Assembly (NCBI GenBank): GCA_023229525.1
Contig: JALNZC010000032.1
Coordinates: forward strand, 1 to 44,692
From: Bacteroidales bacterium
Lineage (GTDB): Bacteria; Bacteroidota; Bacteroidia; Bacteroidales; FEN-979
DNA: 44,692 nt
Direction: 5' to 3'
The translations under genes and the position numbers were made by a program. The notes below the pieces were generated by a model. The model saw nothing but the letters and a program-made list of their open reading frames with translations, was not told where the DNA came from and did no database searches. This document shows positions 16,514 through 24,779 of the stretch, piece by piece. Numbering within the stretch: the stretch's first letter is position 1; every line of letters begins with the position of its first letter.

Positions 16514-17473
16514 TTACTTGCATTTACCTACTCCATCCTTACAGGAAATGGCATTGACCAGATTGGTAAGCACCAAGTTTATCGGCGTTTTGATGTAATG
16601 CTTACGCCCATAGTCAACAATCTTTCCGTTCATGTAATCGATCTCGGTTTCCCGTTTATTGATCAGGTCGACAGCAAGGGAAGGCATGTGATTCCCGGCA
16701 TTGTTGAGGTACCGGATGGCAAGCTTGATGAAATTATCCGTCAGTTTAACATCTTCGGCACCGGCAACCTGCACCGCTTCGTAAAGGATCTGTTCGATGA
16801 TCTCAAGGGTATCGCCATTGGTCATCGCTTCCTTCATTGTCAGCCTGGATATGGCACATAAAGGACTTAAAGCAGAATTCAGGATGGTTTTTTCCCATAT
16901 TCTGTCGTTTATGGTAAAAGAGTTTACCTGTTCTGTTGTGAGCTGGACACTTGTAAGTGTATTTGCAATCCATTTAGCCAGTTCTTCCTGCGAATCGTCC
17001 ATTGATCCGATATAATTGGGAGGATTGAAAAAGTTGATTGCGGTTACATTTGGAGCCTGTAGATTCCCGGCAAAATTAATCACGAGCCTGAGGATGGAGG
17101 ATTCCGGAAAATGACCCTGGTACTTTTTTCCGATGTCGATCCCGTTCTGGGCACTAAGCAGGAAAACATTCTTTTTCAGGTTCTCCTCGATGGTTTTAAC
17201 GATCTTATCGACATGGTAGTCTTTTACGGCAGAAACCAGGATATCAAAATCATGTTCCAGCATCTCTTGTACCGAGTAGTAAACATATTTGAAGTATGAT
17301 TTTTTATTGATTTTCGAAACGATCTCCATCCCTTCTTTGCGAATGAGGTTGAGCTTTTCCCGGTCAAGATCGGTTACGGCAACTTCACAGCCGGCAAGCT
17401 TAAAATGGACCGCCAGCGACTGCCCGATCGGTCCCAATCCGATGATCCCGATATTATACTTTTTATCTTCCAT
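16514..17473 (-). CDS. 2-Dehydropantoate 2-reductase family (PanE/ApbA-like) dehydrogenase
   Basis: This 319-residue NAD(P)-dependent enzyme has an N-terminal Rossmann motif GIIGLGPIGQSLA. The ketopantoate-reductase active-site pattern WEKTILNSALSPLCA carries the catalytic lysine, and KRETEIDYMNGKI the substrate-binding glutamate. It therefore looks active rather than decayed. Family members reduce 2-oxo acids such as ketopantoate, and no other pantothenate or CoA synthesis gene is nearby. Placement between the acyl-CoA synthetase and had suggests either a role with a ring or pimeloyl intermediate, or supply of CoA for this CoA-heavy pathway. Both are guesses. Confidence 0.75.
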   Translation of the reverse strand: MEDKKYNIGIIGLGPIGQSLAVHFKLAGCEVAVTDLDREKLNLIRKEGMEIVSKINKKSYFKYVYYSVQEMLEHDFDILVSAVKDYHVDKIVKTIEENLKKNVFLLSAQNGIDIGKKYQGHFPESSILRLVINFAGNLQAPNVTAINFFNPPNYIGSMDDSQEELAKWIANTLTSVQLTTEQVNSFTINDRIWEKTILNSALSPLCAISRLTMKEAMTNGDTLEIIEQILYEAVQVAGAEDVKLTDNFIKLAIRYLNNAGNHMPSLAVDLINKRETEIDYMNGKIVDYGRKHYIKTPINLVLTNLVNAISCKDGVGKCK

Positions 17474-17506
17474 GGTTTTTATTTTGTATTAGAATTGGTT
17501 TTTTGC

Positions 17507-19588
17507 TTACAATATGATCCTGGCATCCACGACTAAGATTTCATCTTCTATGGCCAAAAGCGGATTGAGGTCGAGCTCTCTGATCCCGGGAAAATCTGTT
17601 CCCAACATGGATATCCGTTGAATTATTTCAACCGCTTTCTCTTTGTTGATCCCTTTTTCACCCCTGAAACCCCGGATAAGCGGTGCGGCTTTGACTGTGT
17701 CAATCATTTCCATGGCTTCTGTGTTACTTACGGGTCCGATTGAGAAAACCACATCTTTCATGATCTCAACAAAAATCCCTCCCAGACCAAACATAATGAT
17801 ATGACCAACTCCTTCTACCGCCTTAGTCCCGATGATCAGCTCCCGTCCCTTTGGAAGGAATTGTTGCACCAGGAACTGAAATTCTTCACCAAATTTCCTG
17901 TTCATGAATTTAGCCACAATTATTGCTTCTTTGGAATCCTTGATATTCAGGGCCACGCCACCAACATCACTTTTATGGATGATCGTTTCCGAATCGACTT
18001 TTATAACTACAGGAAATCCGATTTCATTTGCCGCAGCAACGACCCCATTCACATCGGATACTATTTTCCAGTGAGCGACCGGAATCATGTAAGCCTCTAA
18101 AAGGTTGTAAACTTCGGCGGCCGTTAGGACCTCCCTTCTCCGTGACCGTGCATTATCAAGGATTGAGCGGACCACATCTGTTTTTACATCCGTGAATTTT
18201 TTTATAGTGCCCTCTTTCGCTGACCGTATTTTGTTGTAACTTACCATGGAATGGAGCGCCCTCGCTGCAGTTTCAGCAAAATCAAAACATGGGATCTCCC
18301 CGTCCTTGAGAATTTTTGAAGTGCCACCCCATTTCTGTTTATCGGTCATGTAATTGCAAACAACTGGTTTGCTGTTGGTCCTTGCGGCTGCCACGATTTC
18401 ACGGGCAACATTCTCGCAATCGACAAACGGCGGAGTAACAAAATTCAGATAAATGCTGTCGAACTGCGGCTCCTTCATCATCACGTCGAACGCACTTTTA
18501 AAATGACCGGGACCGGCAGTTGCAACCACATCCAATGGATTCCGGATGGAAGCCGATTCCAGCATGGTTCCTTTCAGGGTTGATGCTGCTTTTTCCGAAA
18601 GTGGCGGTAACTCCAGCCCGCAATTCACAAGTTCATCGATCGCGATGACGGATGGTCCGCCGGTATTGGTAATAATACCTACTTTATTGCCTTTGGGAAT
18701 GGGCTGTGACGATAAGGCCACCGCTGCATGGCAGAGATCTTCCTGGCTGCTGAATGTAAGAATACCGGCTTTTTTGTAGATGAGGTCCATGGAGATGTTA
18801 CCTGCCAATCCTCCGATATGTGACCGGGAAGCTTCGGCTCCCTTTTCGGTCCGGCCTGCGGTGATGGCAAGTACCGGTTTCCGGGCTGTCACCTGTTTGG
18901 CGATAGTAATAAATTCCTGTGGATTCCCGAGGCTTTCGGCATAAAGTACTATGGCCCTCGTTTCGTCGTCTTTCCCGTAATAACTGATGATCTCCGTAAT
19001 GGATACATCCGACCCGTTACCATTGGAAGCGTACATGCGCTGGCCAATACCCATGTCGTGAAAAGCTTGCATGATCACTGCACCCACACCACCGCTCTGG
19101 GCCACAACCGAAATATGTCCGGGTTCGGGATAGGTAAAGGTGAAATTACAATAAGCGTTGATCCCGGGATCTGAGTTGATAATACCCTGACAATTCGGAC
19201 CAACGATCCGGATACCATATTTTTTTGCCCTGGCCAGAAAATCATCCTCCAGAGCCTGGCCTTCAGCACCCATTTCCTTGAATCCTGCTGTATTGATAAT
19301 GATGGTCTTTATCCCCTTTTTACCGCAATTTTCAACTTCCCCGGGGACAAAAGGAGGAGGAATCACAATGTGTGCCAGATCCACCTCTCCGGGCACATCC
19401 AGTACCGATGGATATGCTTTCAATCCCCGGATTTCGTCCACCTTTGGATTAATAGGGTAGACGGGACCCCTGAATTGATAATGGAGGAGGTTTTTAATGA
19501 TGACATTGCCTATGGAGAGTTCCTTTGCCGATGCCCCGATCAATGCAACAGCTCTGGGTTTGAATAACAGGTCAAGATGGTCGTTCAT
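17507..19588 (-). CDS. ADP-forming acyl-CoA synthetase (fused alpha-beta subunits)
   Basis: The 693-residue protein has the NDP-forming layout: CoA-binding domain (VALIGAS near 14-20), ligase-CoA domains, and a C-terminal ATP-grasp domain from about 470. The two histidines used in phosphoryl transfer are visible in SRSHIGGLAGN and IIHKSDVGGVAL. These enzymes interconvert acyl-CoA + ADP + Pi with acid + CoA + ATP reversibly. It follows bcrD by 23 bases. It could harvest ATP from the acetyl-CoA this pathway makes, or activate benzoate at lower cost than an AMP-forming ligase. Substrate is not readable from sequence. Confidence 0.88.
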   Translation of the reverse strand: MNDHLDLLFKPRAVALIGASAKELSIGNVIIKNLLHYQFRGPVYPINPKVDEIRGLKAYPSVLDVPGEVDLAHIVIPPPFVPGEVENCGKKGIKTIIINTAGFKEMGAEGQALEDDFLARAKKYGIRIVGPNCQGIINSDPGINAYCNFTFTYPEPGHISVVAQSGGVGAVIMQAFHDMGIGQRMYASNGNGSDVSITEIISYYGKDDETRAIVLYAESLGNPQEFITIAKQVTARKPVLAITAGRTEKGAEASRSHIGGLAGNISMDLIYKKAGILTFSSQEDLCHAAVALSSQPIPKGNKVGIITNTGGPSVIAIDELVNCGLELPPLSEKAASTLKGTMLESASIRNPLDVVATAGPGHFKSAFDVMMKEPQFDSIYLNFVTPPFVDCENVAREIVAAARTNSKPVVCNYMTDKQKWGGTSKILKDGEIPCFDFAETAARALHSMVSYNKIRSAKEGTIKKFTDVKTDVVRSILDNARSRRREVLTAAEVYNLLEAYMIPVAHWKIVSDVNGVVAAANEIGFPVVIKVDSETIIHKSDVGGVALNIKDSKEAIIVAKFMNRKFGEEFQFLVQQFLPKGRELIIGTKAVEGVGHIIMFGLGGIFVEIMKDVVFSIGPVSNTEAMEMIDTVKAAPLIRGFRGEKGINKEKAVEIIQRISMLGTDFPGIRELDLNPLLAIEDEILVVDARIIL

Positions 19589-19611
19589 TGATATGAATTA
19601 TTTTGTTTCAT

Positions 19612-20442
19612 TTAGTTCCTTCCTGCTTCCAATTTAAAATGCCGGAAACCGCCCCAGATTGCAGCCCCGATGGCTCCAGCGTAAATCGAATCCTGATGTG
19701 TTGTGATCTCCAGACCAAGTTCACTCTCTTCCACCAATTCCCTTACCGCCTGGATCATTCCGATGTTCATGGCCATGCCTCCCGTAAGGGCAACCGGTGA
19801 CTTTGCCTTGAGCGAAGAGAGTAGTTTAACAATCTTATTGGCGATAGAAAGGTGAATCCCTTTGATAATATCCGGCGTAGTGATACCCCTCGAAACCATG
19901 TTGATCACATCGGTTTCTGCTAAAACGGAACAGATGCCCGAAGGTGTTTCAGGAGCGACAGATTTCAAGGAGGTTTCACCGACATCTTCGATTGCAAGTC
20001 CCAGATACCGGGAGATGTTCTCAATAAATTGTCCGGAACCGGAAGCGCACTGACCTGTCATTTTATAATCGAGTACCTTCCCCATTTCATTGATCTTGAT
20101 CGCTCTCACATAAAATGCACCCATATCAATGACGGTCAGACAACCGGGATTCAGGAAAATACCTCCTTTTGCATGGGTGGTCATGCTGTAAAAATGGCCC
20201 CGCTTTCGCTGAAGCATCTCGCCTTCGCCCGTCGTGGCAAGATAAGCGATATCATTGTAGTTGAGATTATTTTTTTTCAGTAAAGAATCGATCAGTTGGT
20301 TGGCGACCATTTCAGGATTTCTCTTTCTTATCTTTTCGGCCGCTTTGCCTATGATGACCGGAGTTTCAGAATAGGACATCAGTATCGTTTTGATGATGCT
20401 GCTTCCTACATCGACTCCGAACGTATAAATTTGCTGATTCAT
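19612..20442 (-). CDS. bcrD: Benzoyl-CoA reductase subunit D (ATPase)
   Basis: This 276-residue ASKHA-fold ATPase, close to the roughly 280 of known BcrD, has the nucleotide motif FGVDVGSSIIKT (8-19). Cluster cysteines are C132 in GQCASGSGQF and C171 in GICSVLAETD. The second phosphate motif is VIDMGAFYVRAI, diverging from DIGGQDTK as in BcrD proteins. With BcrA it forms the electron-activating module that bridges a [4Fe-4S] cluster and spends ATP to push electrons to BcrBC. It is fourth in the order bcrC-bcrB-bcrA-bcrD, the arrangement known from Thauera. Confidence 0.9.
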   Translation of the reverse strand: MNQQIYTFGVDVGSSIIKTILMSYSETPVIIGKAAEKIRKRNPEMVANQLIDSLLKKNNLNYNDIAYLATTGEGEMLQRKRGHFYSMTTHAKGGIFLNPGCLTVIDMGAFYVRAIKINEMGKVLDYKMTGQCASGSGQFIENISRYLGLAIEDVGETSLKSVAPETPSGICSVLAETDVINMVSRGITTPDIIKGIHLSIANKIVKLLSSLKAKSPVALTGGMAMNIGMIQAVRELVEESELGLEITTHQDSIYAGAIGAAIWGGFRHFKLEAGRN

Positions 20443-20470
20443 ATCTGTATTTTTAGTACCTTCCCGCTGC

Positions 20471-20494
20471 CCCCTCCCTTCTGAAAGGGAGGGG
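20471..20494. repeat. Intergenic palindrome between bcrA and bcrD
   Basis: CCCCTCCCTT (20471-20480) pairs with AAGGGAGGGG (20485-20494) over ten bases with a four-base loop, followed by ATCGGGGTGGGT. It fills much of the 65-base bcrA-bcrD gap and resembles the palindrome at 5357-5403. It has no T-tract. It could alter the relative expression of the two ATPase subunits. Confidence 0.8.
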
Positions 20495-20507
20495 ATCGGG
20501 GTGGGTA

Positions 20508-21881
20508 TTAACTTCTTCTTGCAAACATTGCTCCACCGAGTGCCCCCATGAATATTGAATCGGTGTGAACATTGATCTTTATTTCGCGTCCGTAATTTTG
20601 TAAGACCAGGTCTGAAACGTATTTCAATACTGCCTGGTTCCGTGCCACTCCACCGGTAAACGTGAATTCGTTACGCACTCCGCCAGAACGTGCCAGCAGT
20701 GACATCGCCCGCATAACTATGGCCCTGTGCAGACCTGCAAGGATATCGGACCGTTTCTGGCCTACATTGAGTAATTCCCGGATTTCGGCGGCTGCAAAGA
20801 CGGTACAGGTGGAACAGATATTCACCTCACTCGTAGCTTCAATTGCAAGGGGACCGAGTTCATTCAGTGAGATGTTGAATTCATCAGCAATATACCCAAG
20901 ATACCGGCCACAACCTGCGGCACAGCGGTCATTCATGAAGAAACTGGTCACAAGTCCGTGGCTGTCGACCTGAATGGCTTTTGTATCCTGACCTCCGATA
21001 TCCAGCACAGTCCTGGTTCCCGGGAAAACCGCATGTGCCCCGAAAGCATGGCAGAGGATCTCCGACCGGATTGATTTTTCAGGGAAGGGTAATAAGGCCC
21101 TGCCATATCCTGTCCCAACCATATTGGTGATGTGGATGTCGAGATTGGCAACAAAAATGATGTGGCCCTTCAGCGAGTCGTAAATTTGTTTGTAATTGCC
21201 TTTAAGGAGGTTAAGTTCACTGTCGAAACCAACCCCTGATCCGTCTGAAGTGGAATCATCCATATTGGAATATTTATCGTTCAGCAGTTCCATCGATTGG
21301 TAAACCAGTTCCCTGAAATCATACTCCGTCAGCTCATTTTCCACATGGGTAATGCTTTTGTCATAAACTAGCATCAGGGGTTCAAAATATACCACCGGGA
21401 GGTTGTTAACATCTTTATTGTATTTTTCACTTACGATATCCCGGAAGAATTGGTTTTTCTGCCCCAGGTTCCCGTTTAGATATTCATCCAGGATGGCCGG
21501 TCCGATCTTTTTTACAATATCTTTAACGAATCCGGAAATTTTTTCTTTCTTTTCTCCGATGAAGGTATCCTCGATCGTATCCCGGAACTGAACATTCAGC
21601 CTGTCAAGCCTTCGTTTGAACTGAAGGTACTGGAATACTGATTCAACATCCCTGATGTATCTTTTGAAGTCGGGTTTGCGTTCAATTTCATCTTCCAGCT
21701 TCATTTTCAGGAGGGAGAACCTGGCATTGTAAATTGCTTCCAACCGTGAAATCTCTGTTGCAACAGTATAATTTGCCCTGGTATTTGTAATACCCCGACC
21801 GATGATCCTATCAGTTTCATCAATGATAATGGCTTTGGAAGTGGTTGATCCGAGATCTATTCCCAGGAAATATTTCTTCAT
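20508..21881 (-). CDS. bcrA: Benzoyl-CoA reductase subunit A (ATPase)
   Basis: This 457-residue ATPase resembles BcrA (about 440) rather than the short activators. It begins with the phosphate motif LGIDLGSTTSKAI (6-18), has a charged insertion of nearly 200 residues (about 55-250), then DIGGQDTKAIQV (294-305). Cluster cysteines are C320/C324 in DRCAAGCGRY and C356/C359 in ICSTCTVF. It pairs with BcrD so that the two subunits share one [4Fe-4S] cluster, and ATP hydrolysis raises the electrons to ring-reducing potential. Gene order and length both support BcrA over HgdC. Confidence 0.92.
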   Translation of the reverse strand: MKKYFLGIDLGSTTSKAIIIDETDRIIGRGITNTRANYTVATEISRLEAIYNARFSLLKMKLEDEIERKPDFKRYIRDVESVFQYLQFKRRLDRLNVQFRDTIEDTFIGEKKEKISGFVKDIVKKIGPAILDEYLNGNLGQKNQFFRDIVSEKYNKDVNNLPVVYFEPLMLVYDKSITHVENELTEYDFRELVYQSMELLNDKYSNMDDSTSDGSGVGFDSELNLLKGNYKQIYDSLKGHIIFVANLDIHITNMVGTGYGRALLPFPEKSIRSEILCHAFGAHAVFPGTRTVLDIGGQDTKAIQVDSHGLVTSFFMNDRCAAGCGRYLGYIADEFNISLNELGPLAIEATSEVNICSTCTVFAAAEIRELLNVGQKRSDILAGLHRAIVMRAMSLLARSGGVRNEFTFTGGVARNQAVLKYVSDLVLQNYGREIKINVHTDSIFMGALGGAMFARRS

Positions 21882-21949
21882 TGATGTGCCGGTTAAATTA
21901 TATCATTCCTGCTCCGTTGACCGGAGAAAATAACAGCGTTGTTGCAGTT

Positions 21950-23233
21950 TCAGTGCCGGGTCATGATCATCTTTCGCTGCTCCAGCATCTGGAAAAATGA
22001 TTCAAGCCGGTTTTTGATATTCGAGTAGGAGAAATACCGTGGATCCACCAGATCGGATTCGATGAATCCGACCGGTATTTCAAGTTTTCGCTCCAGTTGC
22101 TGCATGATCATCAATTGCCCTGCAGAGAATGAATTACAACTTTTGATTGAATTTACCAGGAAACCATCGGCATGGTAGTCTGTTATGCACTTCGACAGAA
22201 GGTCGACCCGTTGTTGAAGGTTGAGGTTGGTATAGCAATTCATGCAGTATTCTGCCAGGCTTTCCAGGGGTTTATCGGGATTGACACGGAAACCCATGTC
22301 GTAGACCCCACCCACTTTTGTGTAAGATGAAGCAACGATCACGGCGCCCATATCATAAAAGAGTTTCCAGAATTCGCGGAAATGGGTCCAATTGGGAGGT
22401 CCTTCCACTACGAGTCGGAACCGTTCCTCTTCCATTTCTCCTTCGGGAGTGATGGGCCCAAGATTTTTTTCGATGCGGGTTAGGATTTCTTTATAGAGTT
22501 CAGCATAATAATCCACTGCTTCAGTTGTCCCCCTGAACCCGCTGTTGATGGGACCGATATAATAAACTCCGGCAAAATAGGCATCAATGGGCGATGGCCG
22601 GTGTTTGGTAGTATCAAAAATCTTTACAATATAGTCCTCTACCTTGGAAGCGTTCCGGAGTATGGATTTCAATTTCTCCTCGTCATACTTATTTCCCGAC
22701 ACCTTTTCCATTTTCGGGATCACCTCCTCTTTCAGCTGTTTGACCATATAGGCTGTCATCTCTGGAGTGATCTTATGAGCTTCCTGATATGGGGTATGAA
22801 GCAAAGCAACCGGGACTCCGGGATAGAGGCGTTCGAGCGTCTCAAACCATTTCAGGAAAGTAAAACAACCGGTATAACTCAGCAGCAACAGATCGGGGTT
22901 GGGGATCTTTTCACCGGTAGGACCGATGTTCCCGTTGAGCATCATTCCCACATCGCATTTCACATATGTGCAGACATCTTCTGAATGGCCATGTTGTTCG
23001 GCGTCGCGGATATACCCGCCGGATTTTTTACGCATTCCCGACTGTAATGCATTGATTTCGGGATAGACGGGAAGCATGTCGAAGGAAAGTATCAGCTCGG
23101 AAATATTGCCTGGAACGAAGGTATAAACCACTTTTTTCCCGGTCTCCTTTGCATTGCTTAACTCTTTGAAAAGCCGGGTGATCATCTCTTTCTGGATGAT
23201 CATGCTGCGTTCTTTAGCCACCTCATTTGACAT
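21950..23233 (-). CDS. bcrB: Benzoyl-CoA reductase subunit B
   Basis: This 427-residue 2-hydroxyacyl-CoA dehydratase D-family protein belongs to the ring-reducing module. Probable cluster cysteines are C88 in DVCTYVKCD, C123 in YTGCF and C366 in IKSCNSFSAG. The stretches EGPPNWTHFREFWKLF, SSYTKVGG and PLESLAEYCMNCYTN match my recollection of BcrB/BadE proteins. With BcrC it binds benzoyl-CoA and two [4Fe-4S] clusters and adds two electrons to give cyclohexa-1,5-diene-1-carbonyl-CoA. It starts 21 bases after bcrC ends. A true 2-hydroxyglutaryl-CoA dehydratase subunit is unlikely given its three bcr neighbours. Confidence 0.92.
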   Translation of the reverse strand: MSNEVAKERSMIIQKEMITRLFKELSNAKETGKKVVYTFVPGNISELILSFDMLPVYPEINALQSGMRKKSGGYIRDAEQHGHSEDVCTYVKCDVGMMLNGNIGPTGEKIPNPDLLLLSYTGCFTFLKWFETLERLYPGVPVALLHTPYQEAHKITPEMTAYMVKQLKEEVIPKMEKVSGNKYDEEKLKSILRNASKVEDYIVKIFDTTKHRPSPIDAYFAGVYYIGPINSGFRGTTEAVDYYAELYKEILTRIEKNLGPITPEGEMEEERFRLVVEGPPNWTHFREFWKLFYDMGAVIVASSYTKVGGVYDMGFRVNPDKPLESLAEYCMNCYTNLNLQQRVDLLSKCITDYHADGFLVNSIKSCNSFSAGQLMIMQQLERKLEIPVGFIESDLVDPRYFSYSNIKNRLESFFQMLEQRKMIMTRH

Positions 23234-23254
23234 ATGACACTTTTTCAGCAGGTT

Positions 23255-24373
23255 TCATAAACTGACACCGGTAACCGGTTCATCCCAGAGTTTTATTGAA
23301 TCAGAGAATGTTCCTACCTGTTCCTTGATCACCTTGAATTGACCGGTATTTTCGCTATACAGGAAACTGATGAACCGGATATTTTTATCATTACATTCTT
23401 TCTGCAGGATGGGATGGTCAAGCAAGGCCGGGTCACAAAAACTGGGCGCTGCAAAAATAACCCCGTCAACCTTACGCTGCCTGATCAGGTTGACAAGGCG
23501 TGCTTCTTTTGGATTGTCCACATCAAATACCGAAGAAGAAAAGGTGCTTTTTTCAAGATAAGCCGTGGTTATAGCCTCAATAGGATCCTCGCTTTCACAG
23601 TCAATATCTCCCTGTATCCACCTGGCCCCCAGCAGAAAATCGTCCTCGACAATATAACAACCGGCCAGTTCGATTGTGCGGATCAAGCCGACCGGCGGCT
23701 GTTCACAGAAAGCACCGATCACGAGCACCCGGATTTTGTCCATAGGATCTCCTGTCTCCCTTCGGATCAAATCGATCACATTCGTAAGAATTTCATTATG
23801 TTCTTCCACCGGAATGACATATCCCGCGCGGACTACATGGTAGATGTCATCAGCAGTCAACCTCCAGGGATATTCCTGGCGGATATCATAAAGCTGGTTG
23901 ATAAGACGCCGGTTTTTATTGAACAATCCGATTGAATGATTGAGACGTTTGGCTGTCACTTGTACACCGTTCAGTTTATAAACCTCATCCAAAATCGTTT
24001 GAAGCTCATGCCGGTAAAAAACACCCCCGATATGGGGTTTGAAGTTCTGGGGGAGGTCAAGGTACTTTACAAATTTGGCTTCACCCATTAATTGAAACAT
24101 CCCGGAAAGGTTCCGGATAACATCACAAATGGAAGGAAAGATAAATCCATCAAAACTCGCAAAATGCTTATCCATGGCGAGTTCGATGATACTCCTCGGC
24201 ATATGGCAGATATAGGATTGATAATAGGCATCCCCTTTGATAATGAGCTTTTTATCTCCTCCTCCCAGAATTCCTACAGCCAATCCGTTTGCAGCATGTA
24301 TGATTTCACGCGGGAAATAAACGGGTAAATGGCCTACGATGAAGCGGTTTTTATCCATTGTTTTCCACTCCAC
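23255..24373 (-). CDS. bcrC: Benzoyl-CoA reductase subunit C
   Basis: This 372-residue (from GTG 24371-24373) D-family subunit partners BcrB. It shows GHLPVYFPREIIHAANG, YYQSYICHMPRS (C56), FPSICDVIRNLSG (C83), FAAPSFCDPAL (C313) and a C-terminal YSENTGQFKVIKEQVGTFSD, all typical of BcrC/BadD. It is the first gene of the operon. The frame stays open upstream for about 33 codons to a stop at 24473-24475. The upstream residues (LNNLKEIVALCQELAFDLSF) look like the missing N-terminal helix, but that stretch has no ATG, GTG or TTG. The true start may be non-standard, or a sequence error may hide it. An internal ATG lies at 24358. Confidence 0.9.
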   Translation of the reverse strand: MEWKTMDKNRFIVGHLPVYFPREIIHAANGLAVGILGGGDKKLIIKGDAYYQSYICHMPRSIIELAMDKHFASFDGFIFPSICDVIRNLSGMFQLMGEAKFVKYLDLPQNFKPHIGGVFYRHELQTILDEVYKLNGVQVTAKRLNHSIGLFNKNRRLINQLYDIRQEYPWRLTADDIYHVVRAGYVIPVEEHNEILTNVIDLIRRETGDPMDKIRVLVIGAFCEQPPVGLIRTIELAGCYIVEDDFLLGARWIQGDIDCESEDPIEAITTAYLEKSTFSSSVFDVDNPKEARLVNLIRQRKVDGVIFAAPSFCDPALLDHPILQKECNDKNIRFISFLYSENTGQFKVIKEQVGTFSDSIKLWDEPVTGVSL

Positions 24374-24661
24374 TGCCTTCGAAAAGGAAAGATCAAAAGC
24401 CAGTTCCTGGCACAGGGCGACTATTTCCTTCAGATTGTTCAGATGCGTAAGGATTAATGCAATGATCCTAAATCAAAAAACCTTGTAAATGCAATGGTTA
24501 GTAGGAGAAAATCATCAACGCAGAAATAGTCGTGAACAGAGTTCCAAAAATAAACAAATTTAATTATTAAAACTCCAACATAAATAAATTAATTTATATG
24601 AGACTGGTCTTCATATAATAACAATCCGGCAAACATTTTTTTCTATGATCAGCACCCATCG

Positions 24662-24690
24662 TTGGCTTTTTACATTTACTTTTATCTTTG
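24662..24690 (+). promoter_or_regulatory. Candidate Bacteroidota-type promoter
   Basis: TTG (24662-24664) is followed after 18 bases by TATCTTTG (24683-24690), matching the -33/-7 consensus TTTG and TAnnTTTG. It would start transcription near 24697, about 160 bases before the 24860 gene. Confidence 0.4.
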
Positions 24691-24722
24691 ACTATGAAAA
24701 ATAGATCATCGAAGGAGAAAAA

Positions 24723-24779
24723 ATGCTGATCGGATCGTCAGCCGGTTTATGGCAAATTGGTGACGGGGATGGAGAATAG
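24723..24779 (+). CDS. Possible 18-residue leader peptide
   Basis: ATG at 24723 follows AGGAG (24713-24717) at five bases and opens an 18-codon frame, MLIGSSAGLWQIGDGDGE, ending TAG. The first codons contain a small inverted repeat (GCTGA...TCAGC, 24725-24742). It lies between the candidate promoter and the secreted-protein gene. There is no other evidence that it is translated. Confidence 0.2.
   Translation: MLIGSSAGLWQIGDGDGE

Noticed and set aside
23339..23935. 198-codon open frame opposite bcrC
   Set aside because: It is antisense to conserved BcrC codons, with no recognisable protein features.
19612..24373. Reading the four genes as a 2-hydroxyglutaryl-CoA dehydratase system
   Set aside because: That system has one short activase. 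Here there are two ATPases, one with the BcrA-type insertion, in bcrCBAD order, together with had, oah and dch.
460..24373. Class II (tungsten Bam) benzoyl-CoA reductase
   Set aside because: No BamB-type aldehyde:ferredoxin oxidoreductase-like protein is present; the molybdenum protein at 2492-5308 is of the xanthine-oxidase family.
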